This document shows, one piece after another, positions 35,068 through 47,981 of a stretch of DNA of 64,000 nt (the first letter of the stretch is position 1; each line of letters opens with the position of its first letter). The stretch is from Flavobacterium foetidum (lineage in GTDB: Bacteria; Bacteroidota; Bacteroidia; Flavobacteriales; Flavobacteriaceae). The stretch is taken from NCBI RefSeq assembly GCF_004634245.1, contig NZ_SJTF01000007.1, forward strand, positions 213,898 to 277,897. Direction: 5' to 3'. Made by a program: the position numbers and the translations under genes. The notes under the pieces are model-generated. The model had not been told where the DNA came from and made no database searches. It was given only the letters and a program-made list of their open reading frames with translations.

Positions 35068-37401
35068 TTAGTTTAATTTCGTTTTCTCTGCTTCAGATTT
35101 CCCAAGCAGATTTATAATATCTTTTTTTCTTTCTTCTGGAATTACTTTCAAAACCTTCAACTCTCCGTTTAGGAGTTCAGCTTCAATTGTAGTATTTTGT
35201 TTAGCATGCAATTTAAAATGAACATTCCATTCTTTCGGCCACGCAGAGAAAAGATAAATTTTTCCGTCTGCTTCCTGCAAAAGCATTTCCTGCATGCCAA
35301 TCATTCCCGAACCTCCCCAATTATGGTCGGGAACCCAGTCAAATCCCGGTCCCCAAAATGCTGGAAAACGTCTTTCTGAATTCGCCATTTTCATTGTATT
35401 GTATTTTACAGCTTCATCTGTCAATCCTAAACGAGCAGAGAAAATGTTGTCTTGTTTCCAGCCTACGTGGCTTCTGAATTTTAAAGCATCAGCGTCGTAT
35501 TTCCATGTATTCAAAGCCGTTTCTAAATCCGGTTTTCCGATGCCGTAAATTCCCCACGGATAAACAGGATACAATTGCGGAACTTCGGTATTATTAACCC
35601 GTTCCCATGTTTTGGCAGGCAATAAAACTTTATGATTTTCGTTTTGTCCGAAATTCAAAGGCGGAATCCGATTTTGAAATCCTTTTAAATATTCCACATC
35701 TTCTTTAGATAGCTGATTTGCCGAAAGGTTTAAAAGGTTTTCTGTAATTACCTGTAAAGCCGAAATCGTGCTGTTTGCATTATTAGCCATTTTATAAGTT
35801 TCTGCTCCCGAACCCGGATATAAAACTAATTTACCATTTCCGTCTAAAGCTTTTCTTCCACGTTGCTTGGCCAAATATTGATAATGTTCATCAAAAAAAC
35901 GCAGACAACTAATGATGAATGGATTGTATTTCTGAATATCTTCTCCAGCATATTCTTTCTGCTGCAACATCATTTGACAGAATTCCAAAACCGTATCCCA
36001 TTCGTATTCGAGCCATGCATTGTATTCCATTCCTGGGTCATACTCTGCTGGACGTTTCCATTCATATTCAGCAGGATTTGGCAGACCGAAATTTTCTAAT
36101 TGTTCTGTAAATGAAGCACCATTATGTTTCCAATAAACCTTGCTTCTTAATTCTGCATTTTTTTGAAGGCTCAAGTAATAATTCAACTGTGATTTCATCA
36201 TATCAAAATCACCGCTTTTTACCATCGGAAAATAAACCAATCGCTGGTTTTGAGCTGTCATGGTTCCTCCTCCCCAATTTCTGAAATCGGGCGTAAAATT
36301 TAGGTCTTTATTCGTAAAAACAGGGTCAACTGTAAAAAGTCCCCCGTTGAATTTCGTTGGATATTTTCCATACGCATTGCAACCCAGCATATATCGAAAC
36401 AACTGATAATTCTGACCGATTTGATAGACCGAATCTTTCTCGATCGATTGTTTTTTTTGAGTAAAAATAAAACTGCGGTTCCAGAAAGCATTCCACCATT
36501 TTTGAGTGTTTTTTTCCGCTTGTTTGAAATTATTTTTATTAGCAGAAATCAAACTTTTTAATCCATTATCCCAAGTTGAAAAATCAGATTGATTCGTGTT
36601 TAAATATATTTCTAACGAATGCTTTTTGGAAGGTTTTATGCTAGTTAAATTAAAACCTTTAAAATCGGTATTTTGATATTTACCAAGAAATGTTCCGTCT
36701 GGTTTTAGATTATTCCCTGTCATGAATCCGCCGAAAGTTAGATTCGCAATCGGGTTCAACATTTGGTCTTTTACCGATTCCATTTTCTGTTGTTTTACCG
36801 CCACATCAAAAACTGTATTTTCTCTATTTCTGTGGTAAAATTTGATTCCGTTATTTTCAAACGAAATAGAATCTTTATAGGTAGTAAGTTCTCCCTGTGG
36901 CGCCCATTTATAAGAATTGGCATTATTTTCTTTTCCTTTCGGATAACGATTTTGATAACGCCAACTTTCATAAGAAGCTGTCATTTTCAACGTATTTTTA
37001 CTTTCTAAATCAACATGAATAATCGGTTTAAAAACATCTACCCAAAGTTTGATTTTAGTATCATTCTGACCAACTAAAACATAACCGTCTTTGAGTTTCA
37101 GTTCCTGATGAAAACCGTCTTTCCCTTCAAATGGATTCGGACTTAAAGTAACTTTTACACGACCTAATTTCAATAAAGTATTATGTTCGTCAAAAGTTCC
37201 GCTTCGTGAAAAATAGAAATACAAATCACCTTTCTCTACCCAAACATTCATACCAATATCGCCTCCGCCTAACGGCATCGATTCTGATGAATTCTGACTC
37301 TGCGTTGTCCAAACCTGATTGTAATTTTCAAGCGTAGCAATTTGCGCTTTGAGGCAAAGCGTTGTGAAGAGAGATAATAAGAATATTAAATTTTTCAACA
37401 T
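35068..37401 (-). CDS. DUF5703 secreted putative glycoside hydrolase
   Basis: This is a secreted 777-residue protein with signal peptide MLKNLIFLLSLFTTLCLKAQ. The N-terminal beta-sandwich (about 20-290) carries SMPLGGGDIGMNVWVEKGDL and YFSRSGTFDEHNTLLKLGRV, the DUF5703 signature. It parallels the N-terminal LPLGNGRLGAMVFG motif of GH95. The C-terminal half is an (alpha/alpha)6-type domain (DFRNWGGGTMTAQNQRLVYF, PGFDWVPDHNWGGSGMIGMQ). By analogy with GH95/GH65-type enzymes it is likely an inverting exo-hydrolase, but I know of no assigned activity. It lies 14 nt upstream of PL1. Confidence 0.7.
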   Translation of the reverse strand: MLKNLIFLLSLFTTLCLKAQIATLENYNQVWTTQSQNSSESMPLGGGDIGMNVWVEKGDLYFYFSRSGTFDEHNTLLKLGRVKVTLSPNPFEGKDGFHQELKLKDGYVLVGQNDTKIKLWVDVFKPIIHVDLESKNTLKMTASYESWRYQNRYPKGKENNANSYKWAPQGELTTYKDSISFENNGIKFYHRNRENTVFDVAVKQQKMESVKDQMLNPIANLTFGGFMTGNNLKPDGTFLGKYQNTDFKGFNLTSIKPSKKHSLEIYLNTNQSDFSTWDNGLKSLISANKNNFKQAEKNTQKWWNAFWNRSFIFTQKKQSIEKDSVYQIGQNYQLFRYMLGCNAYGKYPTKFNGGLFTVDPVFTNKDLNFTPDFRNWGGGTMTAQNQRLVYFPMVKSGDFDMMKSQLNYYLSLQKNAELRSKVYWKHNGASFTEQLENFGLPNPAEYEWKRPAEYDPGMEYNAWLEYEWDTVLEFCQMMLQQKEYAGEDIQKYNPFIISCLRFFDEHYQYLAKQRGRKALDGNGKLVLYPGSGAETYKMANNANSTISALQVITENLLNLSANQLSKEDVEYLKGFQNRIPPLNFGQNENHKVLLPAKTWERVNNTEVPQLYPVYPWGIYGIGKPDLETALNTWKYDADALKFRSHVGWKQDNIFSARLGLTDEAVKYNTMKMANSERRFPAFWGPGFDWVPDHNWGGSGMIGMQEMLLQEADGKIYLFSAWPKEWNVHFKLHAKQNTTIEAELLNGELKVLKVIPEERKKDIINLLGKSEAEKTKLN

Positions 37402-37428
37402 TTTAATTTTATATAGAATACTATTATT

Positions 37429-37544
37429 GAACCATATAAGTCATATAAGATAATTTAAGTTATAGCTTTAAATATTAAACTTATATTTCCTAAAAACACA
37501 AACCAAACACAAAGCTTATATTGCCTTAAATGACTTATATGGTT
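37429..37544. repeat. GAACCATATAAG inverted pair
   Basis: GAACCATATAAGTCATATAA (37429-) pairs with ..ATGACTTATATGGTTT ending at 37544, as at 32483-32584. It lies between the esterase and DUF5703 genes. Confidence 0.8.
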
Positions 37545-37551
37545 TAAAAAA

Positions 37552-38976
37552 TTACCACTCATCAGTTCTAAACGAAGAAACCGGCAAACCTCCCGCGCTA
37601 AACAATTCCGCTTTAGCGAAATCTTTCCATAAATAACGTATTGCAACTGGTTTCTTTACTTTATCTGATGTCAGAACTACTGATTTTCTTCTAACGACCG
37701 TTTTAGCTGGATAGAAAACTTTGTCCTCTCCTGCGATTTCAAAACCTAAAACTTCCTTGTCATAAGATGTAATTCCGTTGGCAACATCATCAAAAGAAAC
37801 GGTTACGGCACCATCTTTTATCTCCATTGATTTGTATTTCGGACTTTCGAATTCAAAACCTTCAATTCCGTATGTCCTTGCCAAAGCCTGAAAAGCCAAA
37901 CGGTTTCCTCCTTTTTCTTTGTCCATTGGGTGAATGTTATTTTCTTCTCCAACATCCATTAAAACCGCCATTGCCGAATTCGGAATTTCCTTTGAAGCCT
38001 TAAATTGCGCTTCTCTCAAATATGCCGAATTGTATTTTTCCTGATAATCTTTTGGATGAAATGAGGCGTAATTAAACGGTGCAATCTGAGCGAAATAAAA
38101 CGGGAAATCACCCTGATTCCAGATTGTTCTCCAACTGCTGACCATTTTTTTCATCAAAGCGGTATACTCCGAAGCTCTTTCGTAATTTGATTCTCCCTGA
38201 TACCAGATACAGCCTTTAATTCCGTAACCAATTACAGGCGAAAGCATTCCATTAAACAAAGTTGTCGGAACACGATTTGGGTCTTTTGCCAATTCTTCTT
38301 TTGTGGTCGGAATTTTAGCACTTGCAAAATCTTTTAGCATTTCTTTGTTCATCCACGCTTCCATGCTTGAACCTCCGTACGAAACATGAATCAATCCTAC
38401 TGGAACATCTAAAACTTCCTGCAAAAGTGAACCAAAATACCAAGCCGTTGCACTAAAATTGGAAGTCGATTTTGGAGAAGCTTCTTCCCATTTTCCTTCA
38501 AAATCTTGTAAAGGTTCTAAAACCGTGGCTCTTGGAATCGTAATTAAACGAATGTTTTTATTGGTTGATCTTACGATGATTTCATTTCCGTTTTTAACGG
38601 GCTGTCCCTGAAAACCTTTTAACGGCATTTCCATATTCGACTGTCCAGAGCAAAGCCAAACTTCTCCTAACAAAACGTTTTTGATGATTACTTTTTCGTT
38701 TCCTTCTGAAACTTCAATGGTGTATGGTCCGCCAAAAGAGGAAGTTTGTAATTCTGTTTTCCATTTTCCAGAAGCGTCTGACTTTGTTTTGTAGGTTTTA
38801 GAATCCCACGAGGTTTTAATTACGATATTGGCATTCTTTTCTGCCCAGCCCCAAATTGGTGCATTTGATTTTTGTTGTAACATAATATTGTCTGTAAACA
38901 ATGCTGGTAATTTGATTTTGGCATTGATTTGAAAACTCGCTAAAATCGTTAATAATGTAATAATTAATTTTTTCAT
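37552..38976 (-). CDS. Sialate-O-acetylesterase-family SGNH esterase (pectin/RG acetylesterase candidate)
   Basis: This is a secreted 474-residue esterase. Signal peptide 1-19, an N-terminal small beta domain (LFTDNIMLQQKSNAPIWGWA), the SGNH nucleophile block WLCSGQSNMEMPL with Ser113, the conserved GCIWYQGESNYERASEY, and NIHPMDKEKGGNRLA carrying the probable catalytic His. The family removes O-acetyl groups from sugars. In this context acetylated galacturonic acid, rhamnose or fucose of rhamnogalacturonan is the likely substrate. It stands between GH106 and DUF5703. Confidence 0.87.
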   Translation of the reverse strand: MKKLIITLLTILASFQINAKIKLPALFTDNIMLQQKSNAPIWGWAEKNANIVIKTSWDSKTYKTKSDASGKWKTELQTSSFGGPYTIEVSEGNEKVIIKNVLLGEVWLCSGQSNMEMPLKGFQGQPVKNGNEIIVRSTNKNIRLITIPRATVLEPLQDFEGKWEEASPKSTSNFSATAWYFGSLLQEVLDVPVGLIHVSYGGSSMEAWMNKEMLKDFASAKIPTTKEELAKDPNRVPTTLFNGMLSPVIGYGIKGCIWYQGESNYERASEYTALMKKMVSSWRTIWNQGDFPFYFAQIAPFNYASFHPKDYQEKYNSAYLREAQFKASKEIPNSAMAVLMDVGEENNIHPMDKEKGGNRLAFQALARTYGIEGFEFESPKYKSMEIKDGAVTVSFDDVANGITSYDKEVLGFEIAGEDKVFYPAKTVVRRKSVVLTSDKVKKPVAIRYLWKDFAKAELFSAGGLPVSSFRTDEW

Positions 38977-39371
38977 TTTTTTGTTTTTTTGCCACAGATT
39001 AAAAGGATTAAAAAAGATTGTAAATCTGTGATTTAAACTTTTGTTTTTTATTCTTTAAATTCTAAAAGATATGTCGCTCCTCTGGAGCTAAACTAATCTC
39101 TGGATATTCTTTTTCTATAAATATTTAGCTCTTCCAGAGCTTTTTCTTTGGCTCACTAAAACCATTCTTATTTAAAATAAAACATCTTCTTTTTATATTT
39201 AAATATTCTATTCTCTATTACAAGTCCCAGAGGGACGAAATATTTATAGAAAAAAATGACACATCATACAAAAGCTCCAGCGGAGCGACATATTTATCCT
39301 AATTTTTCTATTGTGTAGCCATTTTAAAAAAATAATAATCTGTGAAAATCATTTTAATCTGTGGCTAACAT
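38977..39371. repeat. Gap of nested repeats (types B and J)
   Basis: The outer arms GCCACAGATTAAAAGGATTA (38991-) and ..TTTTAATCTGTGGC (to about 39365) enclose a second pair, ATGTCGCTCCTCTGGAGC (39071-) with GCTCCAGCGGAGCGACAT (39274-39291). Smaller palindromes (GCTCTTCCAGAGC, TCCCAGAGGGA) lie within. No gene is visible. Confidence 0.75.
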
Positions 39372-42300
39372 TTATTTCTCCTGTAAAATTGTAACTGGCC
39401 CTAACAACCCTGCTTTCAACAACGGTTCTCCTTCTAAACGAAACGGCGCTGTTGTCCATGTTAATCTTTCTTCTTTTGGCAATTTTTGGTCGCCAATTAA
39501 TCTATTTCTCCAGGTATTTGTGATTTTAATTTCTATCGTATTTTTACCTTTTTGCAAAGCTTTTGAAATATCGGTTTTAAAAGGAAATGTCCAAAGTGTT
39601 CCGCAGTCTTTTCCATTGATTTTAACTTCTGCAATATTGGCAATTTCGCCTAAATCCAACCAGATTTTATCGTTTTTTTTACCTTTCCAAACAAACTCTT
39701 TTTTATAAACTACAGTTCCTGAATAATATTTGATTTGATCATTTTCTGAAGTACTCCAATCAAAAAGCTTGTTTGTTTTTACCACTTCTTTCGGACCTTT
39801 AAAAGCTGGATCGAATTGCAATTCCCAATTTTCATCTAAAGTTTGAACTTTCTCAAATTCAGATGATTTACCTTTTACTACAACTTCTTTTGTTTCTTCT
39901 TTAAAAATCACAAAACCAGATTCATTGGCATCTAAAGTTATCGAAACAATTGTTCTTCCGTTTTCTATTTTCCAATTGGCTATAGCCGAAGTTTTATCCG
40001 TTACAGGATTGTACCATTGCGGCACTTTTCCCGAAATTCTAAAAGACGCCTCAAAAGAACGTTTTTCTGCTTTTTGATTGGAAATGAAATAAATATCTTC
40101 TGTATCTGATTTTCGATGCGCCCAAGCTAATGTTTCGGCTTCAGAACGCTTTAAATTAGGAAAATAAATATCCTGCGTAATTCCGATTGAAGCGAAATCA
40201 TTTCCTAAATACGGTAATTTAACAACCGTTCCTTTTCCGATTTTCCACGTTGATGAATTGGCATTATTCCAAATTTCATCAATTACACTCTGCCATTTTT
40301 TTTGATCTATTTCTGATTGAATTCCTGGCTGAATATTTGGTTTTTCATCCACAAAAATGGTTGCTCCATCTTTTAGCAATTTCAGTATTTTTTCTGCAGA
40401 AGCCAAAGATAAAATCTTATTTGGTGCCATTTTATGACTTCCCGGAAAGAATAAAGCGCCATATTCTATTCCGCCATCAAATGAAATTTTTTCGTTTACC
40501 ACTTTCGCACGATTAATCAAAACATCGGCATTGAAAGAATCATATTGATACCCATTTAGCGGGTTAATCCATTGCGATAAATCGGTGATATTTTTAGAAT
40601 AGGTCACTTCTTTTGGCATTTTTGCCGTTGGCTGACCTTCATTTTCCATACGGATTTTCTCGTTTTCTAATCTTTCTTTTCCAAAAACATTCGGAATAAA
40701 AGGCACCAAACGATCTGGAACAAAAGAACGCGAAGGAAAATCTTCTCCAATAAAAACCGCCAAATCAATAACAGGTTTTCCTTTTTGTAATTGAAACTGT
40801 ACTCGTTGGCAATAATCAAACCAAGCTCTTCCGGGTTTCCACCAAGTTTGATCTCTTTGGAAAAAAGTTCCGATATCGTCTAAAGTCATTCCCGGTTTTC
40901 TGTTCGTCCACGGATTATGAACAAAAACGTGGTAAAACAAACGGTTAATTCCTAAAGCATAATTGCGGTCTGCCGTTGTTTTTAGATTTCCGGGATGTTC
41001 GTCCCAATCCATTCTCAACGCCGTAAAAGACTCTGCCTGAATAATATCTTTTCCGTAAATATGCCCTCCAGAAATAGCATCGACCATATCAAAAGGTTTG
41101 TCATGTGTTGGGCTTTTCAGCCAAAATTCGCCGCCCGGATAATCAACATATTTATAATGCAGCAAGGCATCGCTGGTTACAACTGGCGCAACATTTTCGG
41201 AACTCAATTTAACGTTATATTCTTTGGCAATTTGAGCAACCGTCGCATAGAACTTATCCGCTACCAAATCACCTATTGTCTTTCTAACATCATACAAAAT
41301 TCTTTCTGAAAAAGTTGCACTTTCTATTGGAATTCCGGCCATTACAGGCAGATATTCCACAATATCATAACCTCGTCTCTTTTTAAACTCAGCCTGAAAA
41401 ACCGAAGACCAGTTTTGGCTTCCGCATTCCCAGCTGTCAAAATGAAGGATTTCCAGAACTCGTGAAGCCACTTGTGGGCCAGCAGAACGAACAGCTTCTC
41501 CAAACCAATGGTCTAACTGAAAACGAATCAGTTCGGGATTAAATTTATCTACTTCCAAACCTTTTCCTGCTCCGCCAGTTGCATTTTCATGTCCCGTAGA
41601 AGTATGCCCCATTCGGATTATTTTCCATTTTCCTTTTGGTGCTTTCCAATTCAGATTTCCGTTAGCATCCACAAAATTGGAAATATTGATGATTTCTGAT
41701 TTTTTGAATGCATTAGAATTTGGAATTTCTTTTTCAGTTGTCTGTGGAGTCAAACGCCAAATGGCACCTGATTTCCCTTCGTAATTATTAATTAACGACT
41801 GATTCGAAAGCGTAATTTTACTTACTTTCAGATTCTGTTTCCATTTCGCAAAATCCAAATCTTCTGCTCCAGGTTCTGTTCCTTTTGGATCATAAACAAA
41901 TCGGAAATATTTTGCTGTTACGGGTGTAATCGTATGTGTATTCGGGAAATCCATATCCTGCCAGCCGTGGCGCGGTGCAATCAGTCTTTCGTGAAATCTA
42001 AAATTGACTCCGTCATCACTTACTTCCACAATCAGACGTTGCGCCTGAAAATCTCTTCCTTTGGTTTCAATTACAATGGATTTGCAGGTAAAAGGTTGTG
42101 CAAATTCGTACTGAATCCAACCTGCATCGGCAAATTTGAAATTCTCGTCTTTCTTAGGATCAGCCAAAAATGATGCATCGCTATTGTTCGATGTCGTTAC
42201 TTTTGGCAATTGCAATTGCGAAGTGATTTCGTATTCTTTAATCGGAATCGCAAAAGTGGCAATGTCTTTATAATACTCTTTGTAATGTGCTGGAACTGGT

Positions 42301-42812
42301 AGTTTTGAAGCCACTTTTTTTCCGCCTAAAATTTCAGTTGTCGACCAAACTACTCTCTGCATCGACATTTCGGGCGTAATCCACGGCCCGCCTGCAACAG
42401 CAAAACCGTCTGCTCCATGAAAAGCAAGTTTTAATCCTAAACGATCTGCCTCTTTGAATGCCCAACCAATCATATCCCAAAATTCAGGTGTCAACTGTAA
42501 AACCGGCGGATCTATCAATGGCGGATTGGCTGGTCCTTTGATCGTCATTAAATAAGCGCCCGCAATTCCGGCTTGTTTCATCGCTTCTAAATCGGCTGTG
42601 ATTCCGGCTTTAGAATAGGCTGTTTTCATCCAGTACCAATACACCCAAGTTTTGGAGGATTCTAATGTCGGCTGAAAAGTAGTTTCTTTTTTATGGACAT
42701 CCTGTGCGGAGACGATGCTTGCAAGGAAAAGAAAAAAGATAATAGTCGAAAGTTGGAAAGTCCAAAGTCGAAAGTCTTTTTTAAAAAGAAAAATGTGGTT
42801 ACGGTTAGACAT
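39372..42812 (-). CDS. GH106 alpha-L-rhamnosidase
   Basis: This is a secreted 1146-residue enzyme of GH106, of usual size for the family. N-terminal signal region 1-37. The catalytic TIM barrel starts at SSKTWVYWYWM and GITADLEAMKQAGIAGAYLM and includes FHGADGFAVAGGPWI and ILHFDSWECGSQNWSSVFQ. A galactose-binding-like domain (SQLQLPKVTTSNNSDASFLA onward) is inserted, and the C-terminal beta-sandwich (IWLDLGEIANIAEVKINGKD) binds sugars. Known GH106 enzymes release L-rhamnose from RG-II or other pectic side chains. Oddity: residues 12-23 of the signal region are encoded by five degenerate 7-bp repeats. The gene follows GH2 in the 52157-29299 unit. Confidence 0.93.
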   Translation of the reverse strand: MSNRNHIFLFKKDFRLWTFQLSTIIFFLFLASIVSAQDVHKKETTFQPTLESSKTWVYWYWMKTAYSKAGITADLEAMKQAGIAGAYLMTIKGPANPPLIDPPVLQLTPEFWDMIGWAFKEADRLGLKLAFHGADGFAVAGGPWITPEMSMQRVVWSTTEILGGKKVASKLPVPAHYKEYYKDIATFAIPIKEYEITSQLQLPKVTTSNNSDASFLADPKKDENFKFADAGWIQYEFAQPFTCKSIVIETKGRDFQAQRLIVEVSDDGVNFRFHERLIAPRHGWQDMDFPNTHTITPVTAKYFRFVYDPKGTEPGAEDLDFAKWKQNLKVSKITLSNQSLINNYEGKSGAIWRLTPQTTEKEIPNSNAFKKSEIINISNFVDANGNLNWKAPKGKWKIIRMGHTSTGHENATGGAGKGLEVDKFNPELIRFQLDHWFGEAVRSAGPQVASRVLEILHFDSWECGSQNWSSVFQAEFKKRRGYDIVEYLPVMAGIPIESATFSERILYDVRKTIGDLVADKFYATVAQIAKEYNVKLSSENVAPVVTSDALLHYKYVDYPGGEFWLKSPTHDKPFDMVDAISGGHIYGKDIIQAESFTALRMDWDEHPGNLKTTADRNYALGINRLFYHVFVHNPWTNRKPGMTLDDIGTFFQRDQTWWKPGRAWFDYCQRVQFQLQKGKPVIDLAVFIGEDFPSRSFVPDRLVPFIPNVFGKERLENEKIRMENEGQPTAKMPKEVTYSKNITDLSQWINPLNGYQYDSFNADVLINRAKVVNEKISFDGGIEYGALFFPGSHKMAPNKILSLASAEKILKLLKDGATIFVDEKPNIQPGIQSEIDQKKWQSVIDEIWNNANSSTWKIGKGTVVKLPYLGNDFASIGITQDIYFPNLKRSEAETLAWAHRKSDTEDIYFISNQKAEKRSFEASFRISGKVPQWYNPVTDKTSAIANWKIENGRTIVSITLDANESGFVIFKEETKEVVVKGKSSEFEKVQTLDENWELQFDPAFKGPKEVVKTNKLFDWSTSENDQIKYYSGTVVYKKEFVWKGKKNDKIWLDLGEIANIAEVKINGKDCGTLWTFPFKTDISKALQKGKNTIEIKITNTWRNRLIGDQKLPKEERLTWTTAPFRLEGEPLLKAGLLGPVTILQEK
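42744..42778. repeat. Degenerate heptamer array inside the GH106 signal-peptide codons
   Basis: Five 7-bp units on the plus strand: AGTCGAA, AGTTGGA, AAGTCCA, AAGTCGA, AAGTCTT. They encode KDFRLWTFQLST on the minus strand. The same unit forms the array in the GH2 gene (46398-46425). Confidence 0.75.
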
Positions 42813-43134
42813 TATTGTTATTATTTTCTGTTCGTAAACCCGACAGGTTTTTGAACCTGTCGGGTTTAATATATTTTTTTTTATTAAAACATAGCCAATG
42901 GTTCAACCATTGGGACGCAACGTTATTTAACAATACGTTTCCCGAGGTTGAAACCTCGGGCTATGTTTGCTAATCTGTATGCATTTTTGTCATTTCGACG
43001 TAAGGAGAAATCACACTAGAAATCTACAATGTATTTCTCCAATCTTTGTCGACATACTCGTGTGATTTCTCGTTCCTCGAAATGACAAACCGTATCTTTT
43101 AATTTTTAATTCTTAATTTTTAATTCTTAATTGA
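42813..43134. repeat. Gap with CCGACAGG palindrome, type I and type F repeats
   Basis: The palindrome AAACCCGACAGG/CCTGTCGGGTTT is at 42836-42867. A type I element (CATAGCCAATGGTTCAACCA ... GAGGTTGAAACCTCGGGCTA) is at 42890-42967. A type F inverted repeat is at 42987-43088. The remainder is AT-rich with repeated TAATTTTTAATTCTT units near 43100-43130. Confidence 0.8.
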
Positions 43135-46687
<3,553 letters not shown>

Positions 46688-46690
46688 CTC

Positions 46691-47815
46691 TTAATTCTTC
46701 TTCTTTTTCTCCGGCGGAGCCACAAAATTCAATTTGCTTTTTCCTAAATCTTTAGATGTTGCAATGGCAATTCCTCTTTGTTCTGCTTTGTTAACGGCGC
46801 AGTAAAAATGATACACAACCCCATCATGTTTTACGACAAATGATTTATGTGCAAACAAATCATCGTATGGTTCAGATGATTTAACTAAGTCATCGCCTTT
46901 CCAATCTGTCCAGTTTACTAAATCATTTGACACTGCAAAACGGTTAAATGCACCTTGATTCCAACCTGTCCAAAAAGCTCCGAAATAAAACATCACCCAA
47001 GTATCATTAATACGCTGAATATAAGCATCTCCCGAAATTCCTTTATGATGATTGATTAATGGTTTATCGCCATAACGTTTCCATGTTTTCATGTCGTTTG
47101 AGACTGCCATCGCTATACGTTCTGCTCCTTTAGCAGGATTGATACTGTCTCCACGGGCATTGTAATACATGATAAAATTGTGTCCAGTTAGTTTATCCTT
47201 ATCACGAATTACGCTGTTTTTGTACATCGTGCTGTTATCCCACCATCTGGCGTCTTTGTCTTTTGGCGTTAAAACCGGATTTTCTAATCTTTGAAATTCG
47301 TGCGGCTTTGTCGGCGCTTCTTTGGTATAAGCCATTCCGATTGACAAAACGCCTGCTTCGTAACCTTTACTGTCTCCACCAAAATAACTCATCCAATATT
47401 TGTCATCGTATTTTTCCCATTCATAGCTTCCGCCCCAAGTCATATCTTGCAAAGCAATATATCCTGCTTTTTGGTTGACATCCCAATGTTTTTCGTTTTC
47501 TGAGAAAGACATTACTTTTCCTAAATGTTTCCAATCTAATAAATTGTCGCTTTCTGCTAGCCAAGTTTCGTAACCTCTTCCGTCGTAAATTAAATACGTC
47601 ATATACCATTTCCCGTCTTTTCTAAATACACTTGGGCAATCCATTTTGTATGAGTTGTCGGTAGGAACCATCACCAAACCGTATTTGTAAGGCGTTTTGA
47701 TTTCTTCGTAAATCTCCTGCATTACGCTGTCGGTGATTTCTCTTTTCTTGTATTTGGTGGCACAGCTGGTTATGGCAAGTGCTGAAATGGCTACGATTAG
47801 ATATTTAATTTTCAT
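46691..47815 (-). CDS. Lipoprotein with GH43/GH32-like five-bladed propeller
   Basis: This is a 374-residue lipoprotein from the preferred ATG at 47815: MKIKYLIVAISALAITSC with Cys18. The in-frame extension to 47902 is translated from repeat DNA and lacks a leader. The propeller begins with YKMDCPSVFRKDGKWYMTYL, where Asp is the likely base, then DARWWDNSTMYKN, ISGDAYIQRINDTWVMFYFG and a last blade DLFAHKSFVVKHDGVVYHFY. The fold belongs to the GH43/GH32/GH130 superfamily, but I cannot place it in a numbered family. No acidic stretch follows Cys18, so it may face the periplasm. It sits between the GH2 and another propeller gene. Confidence 0.65.
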   Translation of the reverse strand: MKIKYLIVAISALAITSCATKYKKREITDSVMQEIYEEIKTPYKYGLVMVPTDNSYKMDCPSVFRKDGKWYMTYLIYDGRGYETWLAESDNLLDWKHLGKVMSFSENEKHWDVNQKAGYIALQDMTWGGSYEWEKYDDKYWMSYFGGDSKGYEAGVLSIGMAYTKEAPTKPHEFQRLENPVLTPKDKDARWWDNSTMYKNSVIRDKDKLTGHNFIMYYNARGDSINPAKGAERIAMAVSNDMKTWKRYGDKPLINHHKGISGDAYIQRINDTWVMFYFGAFWTGWNQGAFNRFAVSNDLVNWTDWKGDDLVKSSEPYDDLFAHKSFVVKHDGVVYHFYCAVNKAEQRGIAIATSKDLGKSKLNFVAPPEKKKKN

Positions 47816-47828
47816 TTTTATATGTTTT

Positions 47829-47974
47829 TGCCACGAAGGCGCTAAGGCTCTAAGTTTTTTTCTTTTGGAATGATTTAATCTCGCAAAGTCGCAGAGGCGC
47901 AAAGTTTTTTTTTCTCTCGCAGATTTTGCTGATTTAGCTGATTTTTTTTATCTGCCTGATCTGCAAAATCTGCG
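47829..47974. repeat. GCGCTAAGG-type and type C repeats
   Basis: GCCACGAAGGCGCTAAGGCT (47829-) is followed by CTCGCAAAGTCGCAGAGGCG (47880-), a family also present at 54735-54760. A type C pair (CTCGCAGATTTTGCTGA / CAAAATCTGCGGG) is at 47914-47974. Confidence 0.7.
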
Positions 47975-47981
47975 GGAAACT

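Noticed and set aside
36300..36491. 63-codon frame within the DUF5703 gene, considered as a frameshift remnant
   Set aside because: The DUF5703 reading frame is intact through this region, so no frameshift is needed.
47816..47902. N-terminal extension of the propeller lipoprotein to 47902
   Set aside because: The added 29 residues are translated repeat DNA and would bury the lipobox, which must be near the N-terminus.
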